Notes under the pieces: model-generated | Seen by the model: only the letters and a program-made list of their open reading frames with translations | Database searches by the model: none | Told to the model about the DNA's origin: nothing | Shown: positions 43,095 to 54,569 of the stretch, piece by piece | Layout of the letters: each line of letters opens with the position of its first letter | How positions within the stretch are numbered: position 1 is the first letter of the stretch | Assembly: GCA_001599755.1 (NCBI GenBank) | Contig: BCHX01000002.1 | Location: 5,581,295 to 5,645,294, forward strand | From: Gliomastix tumulicola | Taxonomy: Eukaryota; Ascomycota; Sordariomycetes; Hypocreales; Bionectriaceae | Reading direction: 5' to 3' | Length of the DNA stretch: 64,000 nt | Translations under genes and position numbers: made by a program

Positions 43095-43807
43095 TTTGGG
43101 AGCATCTGGTGGACTTGGGAATTTGTCGCGGAGGAACGAATTACCTACCTACTTACCCTAGACCTACAATGCCAGATACAAAATTGCCCAAATTCTGTCG
43201 TGAATTGGCAAGTACATACTTATCTCTCAAGAGCAAGGGACAGACGTAATTTAGCTCAATAGTAAATCCGTTTGGTAGAATGACGTTTTCCAAAGGCGAT
43301 CAATTGATGACTTCACCGATGACGCACATTGCCATCGATCATTCGCCACGGGGAACACTGCATGAAGGGGTCACGTGACGCACTGCTTACTGATGGTTTG
43401 GAGTCCCACGCCACGATAGCTTCTGATCATCACAATTTGCCATCTTATACGGTGATAGGGAATGCGCATACACTATAATACTGTCTTTTATCCTCTCCTT
43501 TACCAATCGTCTGCCAGCTGCCAGCCTGGAAGCTGCTTAAGCCTTGGCTTGGGGTGGTCTCGGAGTAACACAGGCGACAAGCCCCTGTAATTCCATATCC
43601 CTGCTGCCTAGCGCGCGTCCCCGAACGCGTTTTGTTGTTGTTATTGAGACCCTGGTCGCCTGTCGCGCTAGAAGAAGCACTCGGGCAATAAAGACGCGAC
43701 CGATACGTCGCTCAACATCTGCTTTATTCTCCAAGACAGGCACCTCAACCGCCGGTTCTTGGCTCCTCAAACAGTCCCGCTGCTGTGGCTCGGTACAATT
43801 CGACACG
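43095..43807. other. Intergenic region
   Basis: The 3' region of the amine oxidase and the promoter of the next gene. An open frame upstream of 43808 is in frame with the downstream gene, but its sequence lacks conservation features and I treat it as leader. Confidence 0.45.
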
Positions 43808-44608
43808 ATGGAAGCGCTCCCCAACAACCCGAAACGGGGACCGCTCGCGGAGAATAATCCCCATGATGACCCGGACTCCACGGGATCTCTCGCCCCAGGC
43901 AGCGCCTTTGCCATATCGGATCATGGATCCAATATGGAGAGCGACCCCCCCCTTCCCGCTCGACCGGCGGCGGCCACCAAGACTGCGGTGGTGCCTGCAT
44001 CCAACAAGAAGGGCGCGTCAAAGCCCAGAAAACGGAAGTCCGATGCCACAGACGACACCACACCCGCGGCTTCGGAACACACGTCCAACACCAAGAAAGC
44101 CAAGACGACTGCGGCGGCTCGTGCTGAGACGAGTCAGGGCCTGCCCGATGTCAGCGATATCACCCTACCCGGAGAGCACGACTGCTCGGTCCCCGTCTAC
44201 ATGACTTGCGACGAAGTCCGCCGACATATGCAAAAGCAGTTGGCCAAACCCGGAGTCACGCAGGCCTCGCTGGCTCGCGCCTTGACTGCCATGTACCCGA
44301 CCGGCAGCGGCAAAAACATCTCCTCGGCAAACCTGACATACTTTCTCAACCGGAAGGGTGCGCGTGGTGGGAACACGTGCGATGCCTTCTATGCGGGCTA
44401 CTGTTTCTTCGAAAAGGAACGGATTAAGCTGTCGAAGAAGAAGACTGAGTGGCGGAGAGCAATGGAAGACGAGCATGGTCTTTTTGGGTTTGATATTCTG
44501 AACAGTACAAACACGAGATACCTAGTAGGTCGCGACTCGGCAGTGTTCGTGAATCGCTATGGTAAAGTGACGTCTGACAGACGTGGTCTATATTCCGAGG
44601 ATCTTTGA
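43808..44608 (+). CDS. DUF7726-like nuclear protein
   Basis: This intronless gene encodes 266 residues. The first 120 are low-complexity, charged and Ala/Thr-rich, with a likely nuclear localisation signal KPRKRK. The C-terminal 130 residues hold a compact helical domain (CDEVRRHMQKQL, TQASLARALTAMYP, NLTYFLNRKGARGG, CDAFYAGYCFFEKERIK). It resembles the helix-turn-helix-like DUF7726 domain of fungal proteins. The role is not known; the layout suggests a DNA- or chromatin-associated protein. The start at 43808 is chosen for context; an in-frame Met at 43544 would add an unlikely 88 residues. Confidence 0.7.
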   Translation: MEALPNNPKRGPLAENNPHDDPDSTGSLAPGSAFAISDHGSNMESDPPLPARPAAATKTAVVPASNKKGASKPRKRKSDATDDTTPAASEHTSNTKKAKTTAAARAETSQGLPDVSDITLPGEHDCSVPVYMTCDEVRRHMQKQLAKPGVTQASLARALTAMYPTGSGKNISSANLTYFLNRKGARGGNTCDAFYAGYCFFEKERIKLSKKKTEWRRAMEDEHGLFGFDILNSTNTRYLVGRDSAVFVNRYGKVTSDRRGLYSEDL

Positions 44609-44993
44609 TGGGCTTCCGAAGGAAGGGAAGAACTGTGACGAGTAGGAAGATCGTTGCAAATTGACCCGGGCCTGGGTCACCAATACCCGTAAACATGCAG
44701 TACTGAATAGCCTTAGAGAATTGATAGCATGCTTTTTATCGATTGTCCGTCTCCAAAAACTCGGCTGGGATAATCATATGTCCAAAGGGAACCGTGATGC
44801 GCAGACCGTGGAGTCATAGGATTCTACTACTCAGGCTCAAGCAAATATTACTGATGTATGAGACTACCGTTGGACGTAATTTACTCTTGGACGTGAAGTC
44901 TTTATCTGGGCTAGTTTTGCAAGTGGAATACAATATGCTATCGAATCTCAATCTCGGTCTAACTTGACATCTCAACCGAAGCGACTAAGCTAC
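44609..44993. other. Convergent intergenic region
   Basis: This lies between the 3' ends of the DUF7726-like gene and the Hsp70-like gene. Nothing recognisable. Confidence 0.45.
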
Positions 44994-47274
44994 TCAAGAA
45001 TCGCTGATGTCTATGCCAGCCTTTCCAACCTCCTTGCCGTCGTGCAATATTCGAAAGATCAAATGGCCACTCTCATCGTCCAGCCGGATGTTGAGAACGA
45101 GGTTCAGCACGTAGTGCCTGACGCCATCCTTCACCACACTTTGAAGCTTGCTTGCAACGACGCCGCTTAGGTCATACACAACGGTCCCGACAAGTTCGAT
45201 TCCTGGCTTTGGGTTAGGTGCATTGATCCGGTCGGTCACAATAGAGGTCATCTATACTCACGATCATTCTCGATTGTTTCTGGGGCTTTATCCAGACTGC
45301 AAGAGTACAAGACATGGGTGCCACTCCTGGGTATGCTGTCACTCAGGTGATTGCAAAAATGCGCATTGATTTCCGTCGTTTTGTCAATTCTCTCTCCCTA
45401 CATCCCCCAAAGAGAATCGAATCAGCAATGCCGGGCTTGGACGACTGTTATAGTCCTGTAGGTCGGTAGACTCACCTTGCCAATCTTCCAAAACATGAAT
45501 CCCGAGAGATTTTCCACACCAGTTGTATGGTCCGTCCACAGCCGTCTTTTGGTAGTATCGTAACCTTGGTGAAGAATCCGGTTATATGGCTCGGACAGGG
45601 TATGACCATAGTGTCTTCGGCACTTTTTCTTCTGGACAATGGAGCCCTCAAGCCCTCGCAGAACGGCGCCACAGACGACAGCCGACCATCTGCTTTGGCG
45701 TTAGTTGTTGTCGATACTCCATCGTGAGGTTGCCCTGAGACTTACGCTCCGGACATGGGCGTGGTGAGTCGGATATTTCTTGACTGGCACCACGTCGAGA
45801 TGTTTTCCTTCAGGTACGGCGATGATCCGAACCCACCGACGAGAATGATGGTTGTGATGGCTGTCTCGCCGCTCTCCTTGATCTGGGACACCTGATTATC
45901 GATTAGATCGATGATGGTGTCTACGACAGGGTCGAAAAGCAACTTGTAATCCTCATGCCGAAGTAGGACGGACGAAGATCGCTTCTCGTAGTACTGGTCC
46001 AGGTCAGGTGTCTGCTTGAGAAGGGGCATGTGGAGTGGAATTCTGTGCGCTCGTCGACTTGGAGCCGAGCTGCCGAAGTCCTTCTTCTTCAACTCGAATT
46101 GGTCCATGAACGAGCTGCCTGGACCGATCTGCTCTGGACCTAGAGACGTGAAGGCTTCCCCGAATCGGTCACCAAGAAGCTTGAAGAGGTTGCGGTCCAC
46201 GAAGGTCCCGCCGCATTTGCCGGCTTGCAATCCGTTAGTTCCTGTGGAACGGATGATGATAATGCATGGGCTCGATGTGTCAAACTGTACTTACCCACTC
46301 CAACGGCAATCTCCCGAAGCGCGAGCGTGGGTTGGACCTTTTCCACTTCGTAGGTTGTGATATCCTGCCAGCAAGGTCACATTAGAGGGAGGGAAGTTTG
46401 ATGTTTCTATCGCGTGAGATATTGCACTTACGACCGTCCCGCCACCACAATCGCAAACCATCACACCGCTTTTGGGCTACAATACGGTCAGCTGTCGATC
46501 TTTTGCCATGGGAGGGACTGAGAGAGAGAGTATGTGTGTGAGAGAGAGACGTACCTGAACGAAACTCTCCAAACGATGGATGTTGGACTTCAACGCATAG
46601 TGCGCCGCTGCCTCAGGCTCGGGGATCAACATGATCTTGTCGATTGATCTCGTGGCGAAGCCGGCATCGATAGCCGCGTTCTTGGTCAAGAGCTTGGCCT
46701 TTTCGCTCCAAGACGCCGGAACAGTGAGCCAGAACTCCATGGGCAGGCCGTCCAGTCCCTGGGGGCCGAACTTCTCGTCCAGCGCATCGTCAAACATCTT
46801 GCGCATGCCCCGGAGATACTCTGTCGCGACGTCTTTGGCCGACTTCCCCTTCGGGAGCCGCATCATGTCGCCGCCGCTGGCGAGATACAGGTCCGGGTCA
46901 TCGTACTCGGACTGGAGCGAGGACGAATCGAGGAGCAGCTTGGTCAGGGCATACATGTGCATGCCAGGCTCGACTTGGTAGCCCCAGGAATTCTCGTCGA
47001 GATCGGGGTTCTCGTCTCTGAATGCGATTCGCGTCGGCGCCTTGACACAGTGCTCGGCGTGGTGCGAGGCGGCGCCGGGGTACTTGGTCCAGGGAAAAAC
47101 ATCCTTGAAGTCTGCTGCATTCGAGAGTGCGAAGCTGAGGCCTGTACCGTACCATGACAATCTCAGTGCGATATTCTACCGTACTAACAGCGCGCGTTGG
47201 AGGGGCTTACCAGAGTACGTAGTGCCGTAGTCGATGCCCACGATGAGCTTGGTACGATCTTGTATGGCCGTCAT
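44994..47274 (-). CDS. Hsp70-like ATPase (fungal Hsp70-related family)
   Basis: About eight exons are inferred, giving a protein near 600 residues. Exon 1 (47274-47211) carries the phosphate-1 loop LIVGIDYGTTYSG, completed across the first intron. Exon 2 (from 47141) contains LTVPASWSEKAK and LIPEPEAAAHYAL, followed by VCDCGGGTV-DITTYEV (phosphate-2) and LVGGFGSSPYLKE (adenosine motif). After ARCGAVL-like WSAVVCGAVLRGLEG the C-terminal region departs from true Hsp70s: a CRRHYG block, a short IDKTTEINAHF exon and a beta-rich tail ending DISDS. This is the fungal Hsp70-like group (HSPA12-type), which keeps the actin-like ATPase fold without a standard substrate-binding domain. Client and partner are unknown. 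It is divergent from a coiled-coil protein gene 614 bp away. A GA/GT-rich simple repeat (46519-46549) sits in one intron. Confidence 0.85.
46519..46549. repeat. GA/GT simple repeat in an intron
   Basis: Runs of GA flank a short GT run inside an intron of the Hsp70-like gene, adjacent to the splice donor of exon 2. It is simple sequence, and its position close to the donor is the only point of note. Confidence 0.7.
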
Positions 47275-47888
47275 CGTGCCAGCGTCGCGCGGTGCGTTGG
47301 CGAATGGCGAATGGCGACTGGACAGGAAGCGTGGCTTCGTGGGAGAGACTACGATAAAAGAGGAGAAAGAATTTACCAGGCGAGCATGGTTGTTGATATG
47401 TGCCCGTTAGCGTAAGGCGTCGTCGGTGTTGCCTTCCGCCTTTTACGAAGGTCTAGGCTTGGTTCGCCCGAGTTTTGCACCTCCTCAGCCGCACTCGAAA
47501 GCGCCATCTCCCATGCAGGTCAGCAGCGCTATCCCATTTCGGCGCGTAGAAGCGACACGCAATTGGCTGCTCGGCCGGCTGAATGTGATTCATGCCACGT
47601 CAGTGATAACATGAAATGTCACTATCGGTCGGAGGCCTGTCGTGTAGAGAGATATTGGCCAATAAAGCAGCGCGATAGGCCGGTTTTCGGGCGCCCCAAG
47701 CCAAAGCCACAATTCTTTTTATAGCATAGTAATCGGATCTCTCGGACCTGCCCTTTTTTTTCACAAAAGAATTCCTTCGTATGCCACTCTTCACTTTCCC
47801 TGCTTATGCGGATGGTAGACAGGAGGAGGCTTAAGCCCCCGAGTTGGAATCTTCTCCCTGGAACGTGAATTTTTGATCGCCACCCAGA
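47275..47888. promoter_or_regulatory. Divergent promoter of Hsp70-like and coiled-coil genes
   Basis: 614 bases between divergent starts. No coding sequence is supported on either strand; a minus-strand open frame crossing 47622-47993 is antisense to the first exon of the coiled-coil gene. I did not find clear heat-shock elements. Confidence 0.45.
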
Positions 47889-49534
47889 ATGACAGACAAA
47901 GAAGAGAGGAGCGAGCCGGAGATGGCTGCAAGGTCGGCGTGGAAGGAGTCGGCGGACAAGGGACAGCCAAATGATCCAGCGGTTAGCTGCCACACCGCCT
48001 TTCCTGTTCTCCCTGGAAAGTCTTTTGCTAATCGGATCGCACTCTTAGATACCCAGCCACCCTAGTTCTGTACACCAACGGCCTGGGCAACCCAACAGGT
48101 CTCCAACGCGCCCTCCGCCACGGAGCTATGCGACGGCTGCGACGGCCGCGACTGCCTCCCCTCCCCCACGTCCCAGGGAGGAGGGCGGAGGCCAGAGAAC
48201 AGCGACCGAAGAGGAGATGGAAATAGTGAAGGCCATGAGCGCAGAGGCAAGCTCAGAAGGCGGCGGCTTGATGTCTGGAGTGGCGCGTGTATTCGGGATC
48301 GGACAGGGCTCTAGCTCGGTATACGCCACCGACCCAGCCACTCTCCAGAAGAAAGTGCGGAAGCTGGAGAGGAGCAATGCAAGAATGGAGCAAGAGCTAC
48401 GGGACCAGATGCGCGAGATCGCGATGCTGGAGCGTGAGAAGGCAACTCTGCAGTCAAGACTGCAACGCGCGAGACAAGACATCAAGAATAACGATGATCA
48501 GGCGCGGGACGCCATGATGGGTCTCAAGGCCGCGCTGGATCAGTCAAACGCGAGGACCTCTGCCTTGCAGCAGCAAGCCGCGGAAGACGAGGAGAAGCTG
48601 GGCAAAGCTTACAGCGCTGTCGTGTCCAACTTTGCCCAGGATGTCTCCAGAGACCTGCCTGACGACATTGTGAAGAACGAAATCAGCGGCTTCTTCCAAG
48701 GGGATTTCTTCTCTTGGTGTGCGGACATGTGCACTCCACAAATTGAGAACCAACAGTCAGCGGCTGAACACCTGCGGGCCATCGGCATCTTGAACAGTGA
48801 CCAGGAGTATCTCCATGCCCCTCCGTACCTACAGTTCGATATGGACTTGTCGGACGGCAGTAGCCCCCTGGTGCTCCTACAGGCTGCGTTAGCCAGAGTG
48901 CTTTGCGACAACTTTCTGGTCAGCCCGTTCTTCCTCTCCAAACAGCACCAGGCCTTGAAAGAGTTTGGGGAAGAATTGTCAAAAGGTGAGAACTCTCGAG
49001 CTCGTCAAGCACATTTGAGATTGAACACTAACCTTGCCTTCGTCCCCCCCTTCAGGAGATAAAATGGCCGCCGTTGACTGGAGGATACAAACCGTGGCAT
49101 GCTTGGAATCCATCGCGCCACTCGATCCGGCGCTGTCGGTCACTAAAGCAAAGGAGTTCGAGACTGAATTCAGATTCCTTCTTCAGGAGCTTGACGAGGA
49201 ATCTCGCGAGGATCTTGCCAGCCTCTTCACAAGTTTTGCCACTCTGTGTCTCAGACTCTGGAAAATCCGGACTGATATTGGCGTCTTTGGTATGCCGGGG
49301 TTCGTCGGCGCAAAGTTCGATCTCGGGTCAGAGCACATGGATGGCGAACAGGTTACTGTTTCCTCACTGGGCCCAAAGTTGAATGGTCGCCCGATCGGCG
49401 TGGTCATGCGGCCTCTCATCGTTGCAGAACCAGTGGTGGCAGCTGGTAAGCCACATCATCAGGTTGTCTGGTCCAAGGCCCTTGTGTGGGTGTCTCCTCA
49501 TATGCCCGCGGATGAGATGGAGCTGGGCGGATGA
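47889..49534 (+). CDS. Coiled-coil protein of unknown function
   Basis: Three exons (47889-47981, 48049-48985, 49056-49534) encode 502 residues. The N-terminal 100 residues are disordered, rich in Pro, Arg, Ala and Gly. A strong coiled coil follows at about residues 125-190 (LQKKVRKLERSNARMEQEL, EREKATLQSRLQRARQ). The C-terminal half is helical and conserved-looking (VSNFAQDVSRDLPDDIV, FFSWCADMCTPQIENQ, FGMPGFVGAKFDLGSEHMD). I do not recognise a named domain. All junctions are canonical and in frame, which supports a real gene. Its divergent arrangement with an Hsp70-like ATPase gene suggests joint expression, and the coiled coil could mediate assembly with it. Confidence 0.75.
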
Positions 49535-49672
49535 GGAAGGATTAACAAGCAACTGCGTTTCAATTCCATCTGTCGTTAGCATCTCTCCTCGTTTTGTCAT
49601 CTGGCTACAGACGACTCAATGTATCGTGACGGATCCAAAAATTCACAAGTGCTGCTGCTTGATATGTTCACC

Positions 49673-51813
49673 CTACGTAGACGGCCCCCAAGACTCTAGG
49701 TCATGGCTGGAGAACGGCTCGAGATACTGATCCGACCGATACTCTAATAGCCCGGCCAGACTGTCCAAGTCCATATTGTAAATCATTCCTTGCACACCAT
49801 CTCCGCCCATTTGCTCCGTGGCAAACTCAACTGCCACGCCCGAGCTATCCATAGCTTGCGGCCCTGTTGTTGCTGTTGTTCCATTTCCGCTCGCGGTTCC
49901 GTTCTCATTCATTGTTTCTCCCTTTGTGGAGTCGACATGCTGCAGAAGCTCCCGAATGCCAGCGACGATGAGTCTCGTCATGTGTTTTTCGCTCAGATCC
50001 TCTGCCACTTCGGAGAGCATATCGGCTGATCGCCGGGTCAGGGATATCACTTCTGACAGGTTGAAGCCCAAACCCAGAGCCTGAGATAGAGTGTCTCCGC
50101 CGCGTGCCCAGATAGCAGCAATCTTGAGAAGAAATGTTGCGCAGAAGGCTACCATCGTATGCGTGAAGAGAGGGACGCCATTCAGAGCCCGGCGGATATC
50201 GTCTTCGCCGAGAATGTGAAACAAGGTACTCACGGCGGCAGATATTGCAGCAGTGGCCGCCTCTCGCCGGTTCAATGACAGGGGACCGTTGCTTGGCCAT
50301 CGCACGCCACGCAGAGCGAGAGAGTTCAGCTGGAAACGGGCAAAGTGGTAGTACAAGACCACCCCCTTGGACGGGTATGCTCCGATCCCGGGTGCATCGA
50401 GCGAGCGAGGTTGCCACAGCAGACGCCACTGGTCAATGGCGACGTTGAAGGTCCGGAGGTTATCCAGATCGTTCTCGTTCAGGGTCTGGTCCTGGTCGCT
50501 CCCAAACTCCATGTACGCGTCGGACAGAATCTTGAACAGAGCGACCTGGGCTGAGATGCGTACGTCTCCAGCAATGGAAGCCGGACTCGTGATGAAGTTC
50601 TCAACTCCTCGAATCGCGGCGTCGTCATTCATCGCGGACGGTCGGCCATATGCGATGCTGAAGTGTCGATCGCAGACGAAAAGAGCGTACCAGAGCCGCA
50701 CACGCTCTGCATGGCGCATGTCGCCGTTCATGAGCTTGTTGTACGAGTGGTGGATGTTCATCTCGGCTGCGACTCGCGCGGCTTGGCCTGATAACCTCCA
50801 GCTCAGATTCGGCAGGTAGAACGCCCCGAGACAGAGCGCACGCACGTCGTCTAGGTTGTGATTCCGTGCTAGACTGGAGCTGGTGACAAGGGACACGAAA
50901 CAATCGTAACATCTCTGCAACGTTTCAGAGCCGCCTCCTGGGCTGTGCAGAGCTGCAATGGTGAACACGGCAGACGAGAGCAAGACCGACGCGCGACGGG
51001 TCTCGTCGAGGGACTGGTAGGGGAAGATGATGCCGCCCCAGAGCAGAGGGTTGTGATTCCTCACGAATCGCTCGAACAGGTGCTCGCCCGTCGTGACGGA
51101 TATGACGCCTCGAGAAATCAGATCTTGTTCACTCACAGCAGTGTGACGCGACTTGCTGCTGGTCGTAGGATCGGGCTTGGACGCCTTGGTGAGCTCGTAG
51201 AGATTGTTCATCGGCGCCTGCACCAGACCTGGATCTCCCGTGGCGCGCTCGCTCGTCGAGTAACTCATGTCAATGGGGGCGATGACAGACTCGGTGGTCG
51301 AGAGGTTCCCTGCCGCTGAATCTGCAGGGCTGGTTGACGCTGGCTGAGGTTCCGTGAAGGCCGAGAGATCGGGGAGTTGGCCCCGTTGAAGCAAGGAGCC
51401 GACAGCAGCCTGCAGCTGCTGGATCTGAGCCGTCGCGCGGGTCTTCCATCTGCGCCAGCACGGCGGTGAGATACGCAGTCAAGCCACAGTCACAGTACTC
51501 GGGGTCACTCACGCTTCGTTCTCGTCGAAAATTCGTTGCGCCGGGTTGTGAGGCTGGCACTCGATGCCTGTGCGCAGACATCGTGCACAAGCCGACTCTC
51601 CCCGCCTCACTTCGCACCGGATCTTGTGCCGTTTGCACTCTGCACCTGTGGATTAAGCCGTCAGTCAGCGCGAGACCGGCCCGATGGGCAAGGGCAGACT
51701 GGACACTCACAGGCACGGACTCGGGGGCCACGCTGCCCGCGATACCGGAGGGCCGGAGCAGGAGCAGTGGGTTCGTCGCCCGGGGCGACTGGGGAGGACT
51801 CGGCTTGAGACAT
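49673..51813 (-). CDS. Zn(II)2Cys6 transcription factor
   Basis: Three exons (51813-51711, 51645-51513, 51449-49673) encode 670 residues. The zinc cluster is formed across the first junction as C-AE-C-KRHKIR-C-EVRRGESA-C-AR-C-LRTGIE-C, with a coiled-coil linker (TAQIQQLQAAVGSLLQ) downstream. The middle homology region includes LFERFVRNHNPLLWGGIIF, ASVLLSSAVFTIAALHS, ALCLGAFYLPNLSWRLSG and RVRLWYALFVCDRHFSIAYGRP, typical of fungal_trans proteins. The C-terminal 80 residues are acidic and Asn/Gly-rich. It is upstream of an MFS transporter and a class II aldolase and is the likely local regulator. Confidence 0.9.
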
Positions 51814-52309
51814 AGGCAGAAGAAGACAGCGAGTGAGAGGGCACTGGTAGCGAACGCAGGTTTGCTTGGTCTGCCGGTGCAAAAGGAGACGGATGCTTGC
51901 TTGCTTGCTTGGATGATCACTGCGTTCAACGTTGCAGGTGGAGGGAAATTGTCATGCGGGGAATCTCCTCAGGGATTTTTTGGGGGAGTGGACTCAGTGG
52001 AGAGCCAGTGGAGTTTAGTGGAATTGACTGCATGACTCGCGAACGCCGCGATTCGGGGAAGAGACAAATAGACGAATAGCATCGCAGGTGTCTGTCACGG
52101 CAGCATCATTACCAGTTCTTTGCATTCCGTTGCCTGCCTGGCTCTAGATCTCGAAGGCACTGTGCTTACTGCGTACAGGTTATGCCCCTTTGAAGTGTCT
52201 GTTTTAGTACATATCGAAAAGAAGCACTCTTTGGCATTGCTATCGAACTACAGTTCCTGCACAACAACTGGGGATCCCGATGTGCGCGCGGGCACTTTCT
52301 CCCTACACT
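51814..52309. other. Intergenic region
   Basis: The regulator promoter and the 3' region of the transporter at 52310. The repeat GCTTGCTTGCTTG near 51897-51909 is a short tetranucleotide run. No gene is supported. Confidence 0.45.
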
Positions 52310-54134
52310 TTACAAAACATAGGCTGACGCACTGGCGCTGACTCCGTCTCTCTGGGCGAGCTTCTTGTTCTCCTTGCTCAGCCAGAAGCGCAGTGACATC
52401 GAGGCGGCTGAGCACACCACCAAGGCACAGGTCAGGACAATACAACCCTTGCGATAAAGCCTGCTTGTTGTCAGTCAAGCGGAACCCAATCCGAGCGTAA
52501 AAGGAGCAAAGGCGGTCTTACGGTGCATCGGTAGATGGGTAAAGGTACGCGGTGCTGATGTTTGTGGCGTTGGAGATGGCGGTACACATTGCCACGGCTA
52601 CAGCGCGCTTGGCCTTGGGTCGAGGGATGGTAGACGAGATCCACGACAGAATAAGCTGGAAGATGGAAAACGATCCCATAGCTTGAAGAAACATGGCCTG
52701 CAAAGAAAGTTAGGCACTGGTGGTAAACAGTAGCGCCTACTAGATTTACTTACGAAGTAGCGGGCTCCAGTATTATACGTGGACATAGAGATGATCTGGC
52801 CCACGATCGAGATAGCTGCACCCGCGACGATATGGAAACAGCGCTCCTGGGTCTTGCCACTGTGCCAAGAGTTGGTAATAGAAAAGATACAGGCGAGGAA
52901 GTAAGGCGGTGCGGTGAGTAGAAGGGTTTCGACGCGTGGATATCCGAGGGTCTGGACGATCGAGGGAAAGAAGTCTGGACCAATACTCGTCAGTACTTGT
53001 GACGCAAACCCTCAGGAGCCCAGGGAGGAGAACTCACAGGTAAAACTCATGCTGACGACAGCACCAGTGAGGATGAGGACCAACAGCCACACCTTGGGAT
53101 CAGCGACCGCCTGCTTGAGGCCAATAAAGACAGACTCTTTGACCTCATCATTCTCGCCGTCGTTCTCGCGGGCTAGTCGGTACTGCGCAAGAGCGGCCTC
53201 GGCCTCGGTGAGGAAGACGGTGTTGTGAGGATAGTTCGGAAGAAGGAAATAGCCCGGGATGCCGACGACCACAGTCAAGGCACCTTCGATGATGAAGATC
53301 CATCGCTGCGAGTCCAAAGTCAGCCAATGTTGTAGATCAAGACGCGCAGGCACTGCTTACCCAAGCAGCGTATCCGCCAGCACCTTCCATGCCGCTGATG
53401 ATGCCCGCTGCGATTAGCCCCCCAAAGGCTGATGCCAAAGTGTACCCAGAGTAGAAGATGGCGATGCGAGATGGCAGTTCGGTCTTAGTGTACCACGAAG
53501 AGAGGAAGAAGATGCACCCTGGGAAGTAAGGGGCCTCGGTCACGCCGACGAGAAAGCGGAGGACAACTAGACCGGTGAAGTTCTGGACAAAGCCAGTCGC
53601 GCCCGAGACCTGATGTCCAGCATGTTGAGTTACTAACTGTCAAGCTAATAAATAGTATGAGCATTTGCAGGGGCAAACTTACAATACCCCAGATTATGAC
53701 AACCGTGGGAAGGTAGATCCTTGGTTTAAACAGAGAGAGGAGCATGTTGGATGGAATCATCATGGAGATGTAACCGGCTAGATGGCTGTTAGTCAGGGCG
53801 CACTGGGCTCATCTCCATATAGATTCTACATACCCCACAAGATCATGACAGCAGTCTGGTATTGCGTGTCGCTGATGCCAAGCGTGTCTTCCAAACCGCC
53901 GAGGCGGGCATTGGCGATGGCATTGCGATCGAGAATGTTGAGAAGAAAGAGGATGATGAGGATAGGCAGGCTGCGCAGATCAATCTTTCGGACAAGTTTC
54001 TTCTCCAAGGCATCGAGCTCGGCTGGCGTGTAGGAGCGAAGGATCTCTGGCATGTGGTCGTCGATCCATCTCGTATCCTCAACGGCAGCAGCCTCTGCTT
54101 TGATATCGGCGGCGTCGTGATCGTCCATGGCCAT
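52310..54134 (-). CDS. MFS transporter, anion:cation symporter (Dal5/Tna1) family
   Basis: About seven exons run from 54134 to the stop at 52310, all in one frame. The N-terminal cytosolic segment is acidic and leads into LVRKIDLRSLPILIILFLLNILDRNAIANARL, the hallmark first helix of this family. Further signatures are WGIVSGATGFVQNFTGL, FLVGVTEAPYFPGCIFFLSSWY, RWIFIIEGALTVVVGIPGYF, and the DPKVWLLVLILTG segment after the central loop. The C-terminal exon gives LYRKGCIVLTCALVV and SLRFWLSKENKK. Known members move nicotinate, allantoate, pantothenate, tartrate and related carboxylates by proton symport. It is divergent from the class II aldolase (435 bp), and its regulator lies directly downstream. 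An organic acid or sugar acid is a reasonable substrate guess. Confidence 0.88.
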
Positions 54135-54569
54135 GGTTGCTGTCCTTGAGATTGCTCGATGCTCCTTGATTCACGATCAGGTCGTTGTCTCTTTGTGATG
54201 ACAAGGAGGAGAGGAGGAGCTTCTGGATATATGGACTTCCTCCGTGGGACCAAGTCTCTGGTGCATTGAAGACCCTGGGGCCCCGCGATCCCCGCAAAGC
54301 TGTCTACATATCGGAGGATTTGGCCGAAAACCAGCGAACCCCACCGAGACAGAAGATACAGAACCGCAGGTTTCACCGAAACTCCATCGTTGGCTGGAAT
54401 CTCGCAGGTTTCCGGCCGAACCGCCCCGAGAAGCGGAAAACTGGGAATAGCTCGTCGGATATCGAGCGGGTGCGCTCGTTCAAATGGCTGGCATGGGGAC
54501 GCTTGTTGGGACAGATGTGAACTCGCATGATTTTGCTGCGCATATTATTACACCAAGCCACGTCACAAA
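54135..54569. other. Divergent promoter of ACS transporter and aldolase
   Basis: 435 bases shared by two divergent genes, rich in CGG and CCG triplets and carrying the direct repeat at 54365-54412. No coding sequence is supported. Confidence 0.5.
54365..54412. promoter_or_regulatory. Direct repeat in transporter/aldolase promoter
   Basis: CGCAGGTTTC occurs at 54365-54374 and again at 54403-54412, 38 bases apart. Each is followed by an A/C-CCGAA-like stretch (ACCGAA, CGGCCGAA). The region also has several CGG/CCG triplets (for example 54457-54470). This could be a pair of zinc-cluster regulator sites, inferred from position only. Confidence 0.4.

Noticed and set aside
43544..43807. N-terminal extension of the DUF7726-like protein.
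   Set aside because: In frame but Arg/Ser-rich without conserved features. The Met at 43808 is a better start.
47622..47993. Minus-strand frame of 123 residues in the divergent promoter.
   Set aside because: It overlaps the first coiled-coil exon in antisense and resembles no family.
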